Below, piece by piece: positions 23,726 to 36,308 of a DNA stretch of 64,000 nt; the first letter of the stretch is position 1; each line of letters starts with the position of its first letter. Under the pieces are notes generated by a model. It did not search any database. It had not been told where the DNA came from and saw only the letters and a program-made list of their open reading frames with translations. The translations under genes were made by a program, and so were the position numbers. Source of the DNA: Luzula sylvatica (Eukaryota > Streptophyta > Magnoliopsida > Poales > Juncaceae); the NCBI GenBank assembly GCA_946800325.1, contig OX326957.1, positions 29,809,054 to 29,873,053 of the forward strand. Reading direction: 5' to 3'.

Positions 23726-24835
23726 TTTCAGAGAACTTCGAGGAACTTCGTTAGGGTTTTGAGTGTGGATCTAGGGTTTGTGGGAATTTTGAAATTTGAA
23801 GGGAGAGCAAGGAGAGCGGAGTGTATTAAAGAGGAGCTTTATTGGACTGGGTGAGAGAGTGGAGCTGAATCTGGTCACCGCAGGAGGTCAGGTGAGCTTA
23901 CCGCTGATATTTTAGTTCAGAAAGTAATGAACGGTGGATTGTTCGATCAACTTTAAATTTAACGGTCGAGATTATATTTTGTATAGAAATATTTATGCGG
24001 ACGGTTGTATAGTTTATTTGTAAAGGTTTTTACTGGTGAGCTGTTCGACAGTGAATGGCTGGAATGTAAAACGGTAAAAATTTTGTCCCGTCCTTCTAGA
24101 GAGATCGTCCGGCTTGTTCGAATGATCCATTTTTTGGCTGCACCTGGATCATATCTAATTTAGAAACAAAGTATTTTAATATGTATATTTTTGGTGCTCT
24201 TGGTTTAACCAAAATGTGAGAGAGCTTTGGCTAACGATACAATTTGAACAAGCCAAACGGGGACCATTGTCCGTTGGATACATTGTTTAATAGTTCCGTT
24301 TATTTTTCAATTGAAATAACTAAGTAAGGCTGGCGTGAGTGACAGGTTGGACCTCGTATATTCGAATTTAAATTTTCAAAATTATCACTCCTGGCTTGGT
24401 CAAATTACTAAATTAGGCTTGACTGGATTTGAATTTAATCATGAAGAAGATGAGATAATTGATATTTGACTCCAATTTTTTAATTCCAAATAGATTATTT
24501 ATAATTTTAGTTTCTGAATTATTTTTTTCGATGTCGACTTTGTTAGGTATTTGGCTTTGTCTCCAACATATGATTTTTTTCTTCACACTATTAATTTATG
24601 TTGCACCGATCCGGGTACGAGTATCGTATTCGATACGATACGGATACGGATACGGTAATTTTCAAAATGTCTTAAAAAATATAGAAGACAAATATGTTAT
24701 ATATATTATTTAGTATTATATTAATATAATTGAATATATACTTAAATAAATTTAAATACATAATTAGGAAAAATCAAGTTGTTGTATTATTTATTCGGAT
24801 ATTTTACGAAAAAAAAAAAATTGTGTTATGTAAAA
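23726..24835. promoter_or_regulatory. Beta-tubulin promoter side and AT-rich flank
   Basis: The 5' leader on the - strand (about 23726-23830) is CT-rich and contains aaaccctagat and aaaaccctaacg words. Farther out, 24598-24660 has alternating gatacggatacgg words like those at 24940-24960 and 26165-26215, apparently a transposon end family. No gene is seen. Confidence 0.45.
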
Positions 24836-25195
24836 GACTATGGTAGAATATATTTAAGACAATTTTAATATTGAATATTTTATGTTGGGCCAAAAAAAAA
24901 ATATATGATGGATCGGCCATATTAGAATCTTATCCAGACATATCCGACACGGATACGGGTCATTTTTGTAGTATTCGCACAACATAACTATTAATGATCA
25001 CGAGTGTTATTTCTGATTTCAATGGAAATTTGTGTAGGCTTATCTTAAAAAAAAATACTATTGACTAAAATGTATGTCTACCGTTATAATTTTTCTTTGT
25101 TATGTTTATCACAAAATAAGAGTAAATATATATGTAACATGCTCTCATGATATGGTAGAATCATGATCTTTTGATGGTATTGTATTTTTTCGGAG
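24836..25195. repeat. Left copy of a 0.35-kb direct repeat
   Basis: Matches 26115-26455 in the same orientation. Shared phrases include atatttaagac-attttaatattg, ccgtatccagacatatccga-acggatac, cacgagtgttatttctgatttca, actattgact and catgctctc-gatatggtagaatcatgat. The two copies bracket the tandem array at 25200-25990. Confidence 0.8.
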
Positions 25196-25199
25196 CATT

Positions 25200-25814
25200 T
25201 CTAATTTTTTATTTTTTCTAATTCACATATCACAAATAATACTTTAATATTAATAAAATAATATAATAAAGTATTAATTTCATTAATATAATACAAATAT
25301 AAATAATAATAGTATAATATGAAAATACTACATTTCTCCAAACCCTAAATCGAAAATGAGCAATTTCCCGCTCAAAAAGTACTATCATGAAATTTTTGTT
25401 TTCTTTTTTAAATTCATACATCACAAATAATACTTTAATGTTAATAATATAATTGTATATAATATTAATTTTATTAATATAACTCAAATATAAATAATAT
25501 AATATACTAAAAAAAAATCATTTTCATAAAACTAAACCGAAAATAGGTAATTTCCCACTCAAAAAGTACAATCACGTAATTTAAGGTTATTTTATTTGTT
25601 TTTTGTTAATTCATATATCACAAATAATACTTTAATATTATTATAATACAATATTAATTTTATTAATATAATTAAAATATAAATAATATGATATAATATA
25701 AAAAATTATATTTTCCCAAACCCTAAACCGAAAATTGATCATTTCCCGCTCAAAAAGTACTATCAAATTTATTTATTTTAGTCATTTTGATATTAATATA
25801 TCACAAGTAAATAC

Positions 25815-25845
<31 letters not shown>

Positions 25846-25990
25846 TTATATAATATCGAATTATACGATTTGCCGCGAACAAAATATGCGAGAGAACAAT
25901 TATTCACATTTTTTTGCCCAAATGGACAATTTCTCGCTAAAAAATGACACTCATGTAATTTAAGACATTTTTTATTTTTTTTAATTGATA
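25200..25990. repeat. Tandem array, about 185-bp units with cccgctcaaaaagtac
   Basis: Four units. Each has aattcatatatcacaaataatactttaat, then an AT-rich stretch, ccaaaccctaaaccgaaaat and atttcccgctcaaaaagtac (boxes at about 25365, 25548, 25740 and 25927). The fourth is diverged and joins an atttgccgcgaac box like those at 17862 and 18230. The array is therefore related to the foldback near 17.8-18.3 kb. Confidence 0.8.
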
Positions 25991-26114
25991 TATCACAATT
26001 AATATAATACAAATATAATAATGGGTTAAAAATCTGTTCCAAGTTATGTCTGGAATATTTTCAAAAAGAGGGTTATTTTTTGAATTATGCTCCCAGAAAA
26101 GGTCGTGAAATGCT

Positions 26115-26455
26115 CCTATATTTAAGACTATTTTAATATTGGATATTTTATGCTGGCCTAAAAAAAAAATGATGGGTCCCGTATCAGAACCGTATCCAGA
26201 CATATCCGATACGGATACAATTTATTTTTTGAAGTATCCGCGCAACATAGCTATTAATTGGTCACGAGTGTTATTTCTGATTTCAGTGGAATATATGTAG
26301 GTTTATTGTAAAAAAAAATACTATTGACTATAATGTATGTCTACTCACAATATGGTAGAATCATGATATATGTAAATAAGAGTAAATATATGTAACATGC
26401 TCTCGCGATATGGTAGAATCATGATATTTTGATGATATTGTATTTTTTTATGTGG
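26115..26455. repeat. Right copy of the 0.35-kb direct repeat
   Basis: See the left copy at 24836-25195; roughly 85 percent alike by eye, with indels. With the array between them, the pair resembles an LTR-like arrangement, but no LTR hallmarks (TG..CA ends, primer-binding site) were found. Confidence 0.75.
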
Positions 26456-28200
26456 TGTAATGTGATTGAATGAGATTTTATATTTATATATGTCAACACA
26501 GTTTTTTGCTGTCAATTCTGTTGCGGTATCCGTTGCTTGACATTACTCCAAAAATAATACATATCATGAGACAAAATAATAAAAGTGAAAGTTACAAAAA
26601 ATAAATGGTTACTGATCTCGTGAAATGCCGTACGTTAACATGTAACATAGTGTATTAACATTTAAAAATAATATCTTGATTTAAATTCCATAATAATTTA
26701 TTCCCGCTAAAAATAATGTAGGTGATATATTCATATTCGAAATGAGCATTCACATTAACAATGACATACTAACAATGTAAATGATAAATCAATCCTTAAA
26801 ATCTTAAAATGATAGTAAATCAAAAGAAATTCTTAAAATTATATGTTGACACTAAAATTATTATTAACATTGCTAACAAAATATTGACGCGTAAAATGGT
26901 AAACTGACCTCAATTGATCTTTTTACACTACAAATGATATTGATGTTGAAAATGATCATTTGGGCTTTCGGATCATGCAATGCTTGAGTCGTTCGGTTCT
27001 CAGGTTATTCGATTTCCCAATCGTTTGGTTTATGGGTCGTTCAATTTTCGGTTCGTGTTCCGGTTCTTTCAGGTTCCATTTTTTTTTTTTTGAACATTTA
27101 GTTTTCGGATCATTGTGATACGAATGAGTTCGGGATGTGGATAAATATTTACTTAAGTCATTTGAATATGTTTTCTGGTCATTAATATTTTTTTCATGCT
27201 ATTTATTTGTGCTTCCAATAATACATCTAAAAATTTGTTTTGCAATGTTAATGTTTGGATTCGGTACTATTTTTAGCAATGGTATATCAATAATATCATT
27301 TTTGTTTTGATTGACATATTGTTCATCATGTTAATTATTAATCTAACGTTGTTATTGTATAATTTTTAATTGTTATATTTTATTTCGGTGTCGAATAAAA
27401 TTATTAACACAAAAAAACAAAACAAAAATTGAAAAAAATTAGTAGTAAACTAGTACATGTTTCTTTTATTTAGTTCGGATGATAATCAAATAAATTTCTT
27501 ATTAGGAAATCAATCGGTTTTAGTTTTGAGGTTATCCAGATTGATGTTTCAACTATTCGGACAAACGAACATTTGGGCCAAAGATCGTTCGGATCACGAG
27601 TCGTTCGATGAATCATCTAGGTTTAGGTTCACTTGAAGTTTCGGGTCATTTCAGATTATTAGGATCTCGGTTCGTTTGGGCTTCGATTTGTTTTGAGTTT
27701 CAAGTTTCGGTTCAGGATTCAAAACGTCGACTTCTCGACATTTTCCAGTTCGGGTTCAGCTATATTAGGTTGTTTTTATTTTTTAATTTAAACCTTAAAT
27801 CAATCAATATGCTTAATCCAATCATATGGAATAATTTGAAACACTTAATTTTAAATGAAAATGTAGTTGTGCCATGGGCATCATGACAAGATTAAATGCT
27901 AGCTAGATGAACAAAGAGCCAGGGCGATGGAAGCCGTCATTGGGCTGATGAACTGTCTCTGTTATGGCCTTCTGGGTGTGTAATTTTTTCTTGGAATATA
28001 TTATATGCTTTGATTTTACTTTGATTTTACTCCAAGAAAAATCATTCATTTCTCCCTTTTCCCTTTGCCTTTAAAAATTCAAGTTATTTGCTTTTTGGTT
28101 GTCTTTTCTCCTCAATTGACTTTTGCTTTAAAAAAATTACAACAAATTTTGGATTATTACAAATTCAACTTAAGAAAGTATTACAATTTTAGTATTTTGC
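26456..28200. other. Intergenic; degenerate gttcgg-rich stretch
   Basis: No gene. Two stretches, 26960-27130 and 27500-27770, are filled with loosely repeated ttcggttc / gttcggatc / cgggtc words. They may be the two ends of one diverged element, as the interior (27130-27480) is plain AT-rich sequence. Confidence 0.4.
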
Positions 28201-28204
28201 ACTT

Positions 28205-28725
28205 GTGTATTTGTAAAAGAGTAGTGATGTACATCATCTAGTACTCTCCTCCAAAAATCTTGATGACGTAGATATGGTTTAACACCTCAAAAATTAACAC
28301 ATAAATACATGATTTAACATATTAATTTATGATCTTAATTTATGATTGAACATGTAATTAAGATGTTAATTCTTAAGTTGTTAAACCATATCCATGTCAT
28401 CGAGGTTCTTGGGGGAGAGTTGGGGGTATGTCCAACATTTTCTTTAGTAAAATTAGTACCGTATTTTCAAAAGAGTAGTGATGTACATCTCCTCATACTC
28501 ACCCCCAAAAGTCTTCATGACGTGGATATGATTTAACAGTTTCAAAATTAACACATAAATACATAATTTAACATCTTAATTTTAGATTTGATTATCTTAA
28601 TTTATGATTGAACATATAATTAATATGTTAAATCATGAATTAATATGTTAATTCTTAAATTGTTAAGTCATATCTACATCATAAAGATTTTTGGGGGAGA
28701 GGTAGGGTATGTCCAACATTTTTCC
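28205..28725. mobile_element. Two tandem copies of an inverted-repeat MITE
   Basis: Copy 1 is about 28216-28442 and copy 2 about 28474-28722. Each begins agtagtgatgtacatc, has a left arm ending near gatatg-tttaac, AT-rich middle sequence, and a mirrored right arm gttaa-catat-acatca then gggggagag and tatgtccaacattt. The spacer tttcaaaagagtagtgatgtac repeats at both left ends. This looks like tandem duplication of one insertion. Confidence 0.75.
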
Positions 28726-29253
28726 TTTTCAAAATTAATTTGCACTGTAATTTGACCGAAAAGATAATTTGTGTGATTGCATTAAAAAATGTTTGAAATT
28801 TTAAAATATAATCAGTCTTCAGAATTAAGATTTTGGTGGCCGAAGTATATGAAAAGGACTACATAAAACATTCCAGCTTAAATGGGCCATCTACTAAATT
28901 TAGCCCATATGATCTTTTATCACTTTTAAATTGGTTACCAATTCATTAAAACTTTTAAGATTCGATTACAAAAACATTTTTTAAGTGCTAATTGAGACGA
29001 GTTCTTATCTTCCAACCTTTTCAAAATTAATTGATTGGGTTCTTAAAAAATTATAAATTTGATAACCCATTAGTCAACCATATTAGTCAAACATGACAAC
29101 CATGAAAAAAAAGTATTCAACCAAATCTCAACGACTAGCTTAACTAAAAAAAAGATGCACACTATCCACCAAATATTCATACAATAGAATTATAGAACAC
29201 CAACTCATTTATTCAAATCAATTCCATATTACACAAACTAATACACCAACTAA
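28726..29253. other. Intergenic, nothing recognised
   Basis: AT-rich; contains the 3' flank of the germin-like gene that follows. No element ends were identified. Confidence 0.4.
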
Positions 29254-29395
29254 TCAAACATACCAAAATCCATTTTTTTTTTCATCCAAACCCTAATCAA
29301 CCATACCAAAATCCATTTTTTTTCATCTAAACCCTAATCAAACATACCAAAATCCATTTTTTTTTTCATCCAAACCCTAATCAACCATACCAAAA
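29254..29395. repeat. Short tandem repeat in the GLP 3' region
   Basis: Three units of about 47 bp, each with ataccaaaatccattttt, a T run and catccaaaccctaatcaac. The last unit abuts the stop codon of the germin-like gene on the - strand, so the repeat forms its 3' UTR. Confidence 0.85.
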
Positions 29396-30363
29396 CTAAC
29401 CTTTATGGGAAGCCTTTAGGGCTTCAATTATCTCCATATCAACCTGGAATGCCTTTTCAAGCACCTCATCTGGAATTAGCGGGTCAGACCCGAAAACTGC
29501 ATCCGATATAACGATCAACCCAGGATTTTGACTGCTCAAACCGGCAATGGCCACAGCCGGGGAATCACCCACATTGAATTGGAAATGGATCAAGCCAACA
29601 GGAAAGACGTAAACATCGCCAACATGTAGGGTTTGGAGGAACAATTTGTTTTCGGGATTCGAAGACACAAAACCTACTAAGAGAGTGCCTTCAATTACGG
29701 TTAACACCTCGGTAGCTCTTGGGTGCGTGTGGGGTGGGTTGAGTCCGTAATGGGCGTAGTCGAGCCGTGCAATTGAGATTCCGAGTGTGTTTAGGCCTGG
29801 CAGACGATTTGCATTGACGAGCGTAACGTTGAAGCCCATCTTCATTTTCCAAGAGTGAAAATGGTTTGATGTATCGATTCGAGAGATTTTGAGTTGATAA
29901 TTATTTTAAAGTAACCTTTTGCTATTATGAGTGTTGAGATTTAATTAAGAAATATATATATATATACTTTAAGTTGTTATTTTTGGTAATTTTGCATGTT
30001 TTGTGCGCACCTTGTTTACGGTGTTGCCAGGAACAAGAGCGGAGAAGAAGAAGTCTTCAGGAGTTGCGAGCTTCGGGTTTTTACATGGCAGTCCATTAAC
30101 AAAAACTATATTTAAGTTGATTTAAAATTGTCATATGTTGAGAATTATTTTGATGTTTTTTCGGCCAAACACCTTCAACTAATTGAATATTCGATAATTT
30201 GATTGATAAAATAAATTATTGCTTAATTTATAATGCATAAATAAACCATACCAGAAGAGGTTGGATCAGCAACACAGAAATCCTGAAGAGGACTCGGATC
30301 GCCTGCAAGAACTCGAAGTACCGCCATGGCGAGAATGGTAATCACAAGAACCCTAGAAGCCAT
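29396..30363 (-). CDS. GLP: Germin-like protein, three exons
   Basis: Exons on the - strand are 30363-30252, 30105-30011 and 29839-29396, giving 216 aa, normal for the family. Germin-like proteins are secreted cupins that form manganese-containing oligomers in the cell wall; some act as superoxide dismutases. There is a signal peptide of about 20 residues ([19 protein letters not shown]), then [12 protein letters not shown] and the second conserved Cys in GLPCKNP. The cupin metal ligands are all present: H106, H108 and E113 in [10 protein letters not shown], and H154 in VGLIHFQFN. Exon 1 is 112 nt and splits the codon after its residue 37, the same as the single-intron GLPs at 51.5 and 58.9 kb. 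The exon 3 acceptor gaag|atgggc is chosen for frame; an upstream in-frame alternative would add two residues. Confidence 0.93.
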
Positions 30364-31187
30364 TGGTAAAAGCTTTAGCTAGTTAGCTACCAAGAAGATG
30401 AGTAGTGTTTTATTTGCACTTAATGAGGGTTCACACAAATTTATAGGCACGTAGACGTAGGTGGCAATATGTTAACTACCTTTACTAATTTAACATGAAT
30501 TATTATTATTATTATTGTATTCAGCATCTTATGCAATATTAAAATGAAAAAATATAAATTGAAATCGAATATTAGAAAATATAAAGGTATACTTGATGCA
30601 TCTTTTTGTGGTTCTCATATTTAATTTTGGATACATATGTGAATTAAAACTTTAGCTCTAATTGGATGTTTAATTGTGGTACAGGTTCAAATATTGTACC
30701 AACTGAAACTTCTAAGATATATTTTGCATTGGCATTACATTCATATTGGATATTTAATTGTTGTGCAAGTTTTAATCTTATTGTTAAAACAATATTCTAT
30801 TAATGCATCTAAAAATATGATGATTCTTGTGGATACTTGAGAATTGAAATGCACAAAAAAACAACTAGATGAATCACTTTTAATCCAAATATGGCCTAAA
30901 GAAAAACATCCAAAAGTCATAACAGCACTAATATAAGGCATTTGCAGGAAATTGAAAGCAAAATAAATTCACCCTAAAAGATTACTATTTATCCATACAA
31001 CATATTTTAAAAAGTAACATTTTTCTATCAAAATTTGCATAAAAATATTCACATCTCTCTTCTATTATTACATTCTCATACTAAATTACAAATCATGGTC
31101 CACGTCTTACACAGACCATGATTCATCCTTATTTGTAGTGCCTCCCTCCCTATTTGGTACTTTCTTTTTTTCTTTTTGAAAAAAATC
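30364..31187. promoter_or_regulatory. GLP upstream region
   Basis: A TATA-like tataaat on the - strand lies at about 30440-30446, some 80 bases before the start codon. The rest is AT-rich with no recognised gene or element. Confidence 0.5.
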
Positions 31188-33530
31188 TGTTTTTAGTCCC
31201 TCGCATTTTAGAAAAAGTTCAATCAAGTCCTTCACGTTTTAATTAGACTAATCAAGTCTCTTAACTCTTTTATTTAGTATAATCAAGTCCCTCCATCCGT
31301 TAAGTACTGACTGGACTGCTAAATGATGATGACATGGCAAACTGTTATAAGAATTATATGATAACATGATAAAATTTATTTTCATAATCATATTATTTAA
31401 ATAATATATCATTTACATGAATCCATGAACCAGGCCCATCTCTCCCAAATATCATGTCTTCATTTTCTTTCTAAAATGAAACTACGCTACTGCCTCTTCA
31501 TCTTTGGTCTCTTCCTTTTCCCGTGCCCCCTCTTCTTGCATGAGATGCGCCTCAACTGAGTCTCTTCTCTTTTCGTCGGAGCTCCTCTTCTCGCATGTGC
31601 TGGGGCACCACGACATTCTTTGCTTTTTCTTCCTCTCTCTCCTCCATATTTCTCCCAATATCAGTTTTTTTTTTTATCTTAAATTTCGTTAAATTGTTGT
31701 ATATCATTGATCGTAAGCTTGATATATAAAGCGATCTATTTGAAATAGTTGATGTATATTGATTATAATCCACTCTCAAGGGCTCCATGTACTTGAAATA
31801 GCTTGATAGTTGTTTGAGTTAGGGATTTGATTTTCAAATGGGAATTAATTTGTTGATGATAATTGCTTTGTTTAGCAATTTTACATCGAAATGATACTAA
31901 TTATTTGATGTTTTTTACTATCACGGATATCATTAAAAATGGAAAATGCTGGCCTCCATGTATTTCATGGCGGTAAATTTGTGTACAATAATTCCGATTG
32001 CGAGTACATCAATGGTAAAAAAGTAGTTTTGGACAATCTAATTCCGATTGAGAGGGACTTATTTGTAAAAATAAATTTTAAGCCAAGCAATTTGGAAGGA
32101 AAACAGCCAAGCAAAGAAGGGGTATATTTGAAAAATTACTCTTTAACGGGTTATCGGGGTCTGTTGTGCTTCAATAATTTGGAAGAAAAACAGCGAGATC
32201 TCAAATCAAATTTACCATTTTTGAGTTTAGAATTAAGCCAAGCAATACAAAAAATTAAAAAATGCAACTAACAAATAAATTTCATTCATAAAAAATAAAA
32301 AATAGATAAAAATAAATTATAGTTTACAATTCTAGACAACTATTCATTGTGGCAAAAAATGCATCATTTCTAACAGAACACGAATTGATTTAAGATCATA
32401 AAAGTAAACATTAATTGTGGCAAAAAATTGTAGCATAATTCCAAGGGCTTTCTTCATAATTTCGACTTGAATTAAGATGATCATGGTTGAAAATTTGTAG
32501 CATCATTTCTCAAAGGATTTGGAGATCGATTGCCATGTCGACTGATTTATTTCGGCACCAACCAAAGCAAAGCAGATTATGTGATTATTAATCTGCTTAT
32601 TGTAGAAAGAAAAGACATTATCAGATTTTGTGACGATAAATTGAGGGGCATATATGAGATTTTATATATTTAAAAAAGGGAGGAATTGATTTACCTTCTG
32701 CCAGCGACGTTCATGAGACGCATATCATAGCAACATCGATACAAGAGAGCTTGAGGAAAGTGGTTAACGTGCTGATCAAAATGGAGTCCAAGTGGTTAAC
32801 GTGCTCATCAAATTTTACTAAACATATGTAAAACGAAATTTACAATTTATCAATTTAGGAGATATAAAACGAAATTTCCAAAATAAAATTTCCTAATGTA
32901 GAACACACCAGAGAGAAATTCACCAAAATATAATTACCAAAAAAACCCAATACAAGTTCTAATCGATTTACTAACCAAAACAAACAGCAATCAGCTCAAA
33001 TCCAAACTATTAACTCATCAATTTACAACACGAAATTGCAAGTAATACAAGCATTAAAAAACTAAGAAAAAGGAGCAAACCTTACGTGGGTTCGCTGAGA
33101 TGAGCTTCGACTAGAGGGAGAAGAAGCAAATGCACTATCGCAGCTCTGGCGACGAGAAGAGGAGGGCACGAGGATGGGAAGGGGAAGAGGCGCGGTGTGG
33201 TAGTGTGTGCGTGCTGTAGCTCTAATTTCAGAGGAAAATGAAATGGACGAAATGAATTGGGAGAGAAGGAAGGGTCCATGGCCATGGGTCCATGAGTAAT
33301 ATTTTACTTAAATAATAATTATTTCGACATTAGAAAAACAAATTTGCCATGTCATCGAATAATTCTTATAACATTTTGCCATGTCATCATCATTTAACAG
33401 TTCAGTCAGCACTTAACGGATGGAGGGACTTGATTATACCAAATAAAAGAGCTAAGGGACTTGATCAGTCTAATTAAAACGTGAAGGACTTGATTGAACT
33501 TTTTCTAAAAGATAAAGGAACTAAAAACAG
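31188..33530. mobile_element. Decayed Mutator-like element with long terminal inverted repeats
   Basis: The ends mirror each other: left ctgtttttagtccct with agaaaaagttcaatcaag, right cttgattgaactttttct with aggaactaaaaacag. The inverted match continues inward with changes for at least 200 bp (through ttaacggatggagggact and ccatgtcatcatcatttaac) and more weakly to about 400 bp, including a ccatgaaccaggcccat / ggtccatgg part. Long TIRs and a possible MuDR-like N-terminal fragment inside suggest a Mutator-like origin. No clean 9-bp target duplication was seen and there is no full transposase, so it is non-autonomous. Confidence 0.7.
31939..32271 (+). pseudogene. Possible MuDR-transposase N-terminal fragment
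   Basis: An open frame of 110 codons beginning MENAGLHVFHGGKFVYN and containing EYINGKKVVLDNL. MULE transposases often begin with a short HxGGxF...Y.GG...D pattern of this kind. No WRKY-like zinc, catalytic or SWIM domain follows, and the downstream sequence is AT-rich and stop-filled. If real, it is a remnant of the autonomous parent of the element it sits in. Assignment is by pattern only. Confidence 0.35.
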
Positions 33531-33676
33531 ACTTTTTAATTTTTTTATTTATTTTCTGAGATGGGTTCTGAGACCCCTACCCAGGCTATATTGATATATA
33601 GTACACTAGTGTACATGGATATTTACAATGAAGTCATTACAATGAGATAAATCTCTACTCCACACTGGTCCATATA

Positions 33677-35159
33677 GGGCCTGTTTGATTTGAGGGATTT
33701 CGATGTACATGGATATGTGAAATACATGTATTTTACTATTCATGTATTTGATAATCCATGTGAGTTGTTTGATTTGTTGTATTTGGTAATCCATGTATAT
33801 CAAATCCTTTGTTTGATTCTTGGTACAAAAATCCATGATTTTAATATTTTAATGTATATCATTTATTATATTACTATATTATGTTATTGTGTATTATATT
33901 ATACTGTTGTACAATATATATTATATTATTATATTTAATATTATATTATATGATATTATACTATTTATATTATTTTATATTATATTGTTTTATATTTATA
34001 TTATATAATATTATTTTGTTTTATATGATATTATTTTATATTATATTTTGTTTTAAAGTATATTATATTATATTATTATTAGTATTATTATTATATTATA
34101 TTATATTATATTATATGATATTGTATTATACTATATTATATTATATTTATACTCTAATATATATATAATATAATATTTAAATTATATAATATAATATTCG
34201 TATATAATATTTAAATTATATAATATTATATTCATATAATACATATGATTATATTTTTTATTATTTTATATATATTATATTATACTTTAATATATTATTA
34301 TATTATATTATATTATTATTATTATTATCATATTGTATTATATTATATTATATTATTATTACTATTATTAATTATATTATTTTGTATTATTATTATTATT
34401 ATATTATATTATATTGTATTATACTATATTATATTATATTATACTCTAATATATATAATATAATATTTAAATTATATAATATTATATTCAAATAATACAT
34501 ATGATTATATTTTTTATATATTATATTATACTTTAATATATTATTATATTATATTATATTATTATCATTATTATTATCATTATTATTATTATCATATTGT
34601 ATTATATTATATTATTATTACTATTATTAATTATATTATTTTGTATTATTATTATATTATATTATATTATATTATATTGTATTATACTATATTATATTAT
34701 ATTATACTCTAATATATATATATAATATAATATTTAAATTATATAATATTATATTCATATAATATATATGATTATATTTTTTTTATTATTTTATATATAT
34801 TATATTATATTATATTATTATATTACATTGTATTATTTTGTATTATATTATTTTTATAATATATTATATTAAATAATATTACATTATATAATAGTATATA
34901 ATATTATATTATTATTTTATAATATAATATAATATAATATTTATCATTATTTATTTATATATTTTGGAAAAATAATTTTATAATGAAATCCATGGATATA
35001 GCTTATCCAATTTTGAAATACCAAATTTTTTGGTGTATTTCACCATCCACCCTCAAATCCATCTCCACCCTCAAATACACCAAATCAAACAAAGGATTTC
35101 GAGCTTATCCCGTATTTTGAAATACATCTCCACCTAAATCCCTCAAATCAAACATGCCC
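33677..35159. mobile_element. Terminal-inverted-repeat element with AT-rich interior
   Basis: The ends are gggcctgtttgatttgaggg and the mirrored ccctcaaatcaaacatgccc. Inner mirrored words include tttgatttg / caaatcaaa, aatccatg and tcaaatcctttgtttga / tcaaacaaaggattt. The interior, about 33860-34970, is almost only A and T and contains repeated tattatatta and attattatta blocks. Two or three internal copies of ttatactctaatatata-ataatatttaaattatataatattatattca also show a tandem period of about 270 bp. This is a non-autonomous element of the kind typified by GGGCCTGTTTG ends. Confidence 0.75.
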
Positions 35160-35383
35160 ATGAAATAATGGATGTCTCTACTTTATTCGTTGTTTCCTAT
35201 TACATAGTTCTTCTTCGGAAAATTTTGCACAGTAACCATGTAATTAAAGTTAATTAACAAAATAACCAATTTGTGGAAATAATTTGCAAAATGTCTGTTG
35301 CGCTGTATCAAATCCCGCCTGGCGGGCTTTTAAACCGCGCTTTTCTTAGTTCGTGATTAAGGCAGTTAATTTGGCAGATTAAA

Positions 35384-35833
35384 CACTACAACAGTACTGG
35401 GTATCAGCGACGGCAAAAACCGTCGCTAAAAGTCAAGAAAACCGTCGCTAAATCCATTTCCGACGGGTCGTCGCTGATATGGGCATTTCCGACGGCTCAT
35501 CACAAAGGACTTCTCCGACGGGCCGTCGCTAATACTATATTTAATTAATTATTTATTTAATATTATATTTAATTAATTAATTAATATTAATAATAAATAA
35601 TTTTAATTATTTAATTAATATTATATTAATATTATTATCATATATGTTTATTATTTGTTATATATATAAATATACATTATTATATTATATATTATTATTA
35701 TAATATACTATTAATGTTAAACATATTAATTAATTAATTACTTATATTATTATTTATTATATATACACATACACATACACATACACACATTTCACACACA
35801 ATATACACACATTACACATTACGCACAATACAT

Positions 35834-35914
<81 letters not shown>

Positions 35915-36308
35915 TCAAACACTCGCAATTTATCCAAATCAAAGCACACACGAGAGTACAATCCTTAGATATTCGAGAACAAAAACCTAATTTCATAAAA
36001 TAAAAATAAATATCAACACAATTTATCAACACATAATATTATTTATTATTAATATTAATTAATTAATTAATTAAATAAAATATTAAATAATTAATTAATT
36101 AAATATAGTATTAGCGACGGCCCGTCGGAGAAATCTTCTGTGACGGGCCGTCGAAAATGCTCATATCAGCGACGGCCCGTCGGAGAAAGTGAGGCTTTCA
36201 CCGACGGGCTTTCAGCGACGGGAAGCCGTCGGAAATGTCTTTAGCGACGATTTTCTTGACTTTTAGCGACGGTTTTTGCCGTCGCTGATACCCAATACTG
36301 TTGTAGTG
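35384..36308. mobile_element. CACTA-like non-autonomous element
   Basis: 925 bp. The ends are cactacaacagtactgggta and the mirror tacccaatactgttgtagtg, which have the CACTA signature. Subterminal regions hold many gcgacgg / ccgtcgc repeats, as in plant CACTA elements. The middle (35540-36110) is AT-rich, forms a further inverted repeat and includes an (AC)n tract. No transposase is encoded. The flanks aaa and ttt are not a 3-bp direct duplication. Confidence 0.75.
35836..35912. repeat. (AC)n microsatellite
   Basis: About 38 AC dinucleotides in the interior of the CACTA-like element; open frames across it are spurious. Confidence 0.97.

Noticed and set aside
24836..26455. Direct repeats as LTRs of a retrotransposon
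   Set aside because: No TG..CA termini, primer-binding site, polypurine tract, gag or pol frame between them; the interior is a tandem array.
33881..34463. Ile/Tyr/Leu-rich frames
   Set aside because: Made of tattat words in an AT-only stretch; no protein meaning.
35757..36032. Cys-Val repeat frame on the - strand
   Set aside because: Product of the AC microsatellite in the CACTA-like element.
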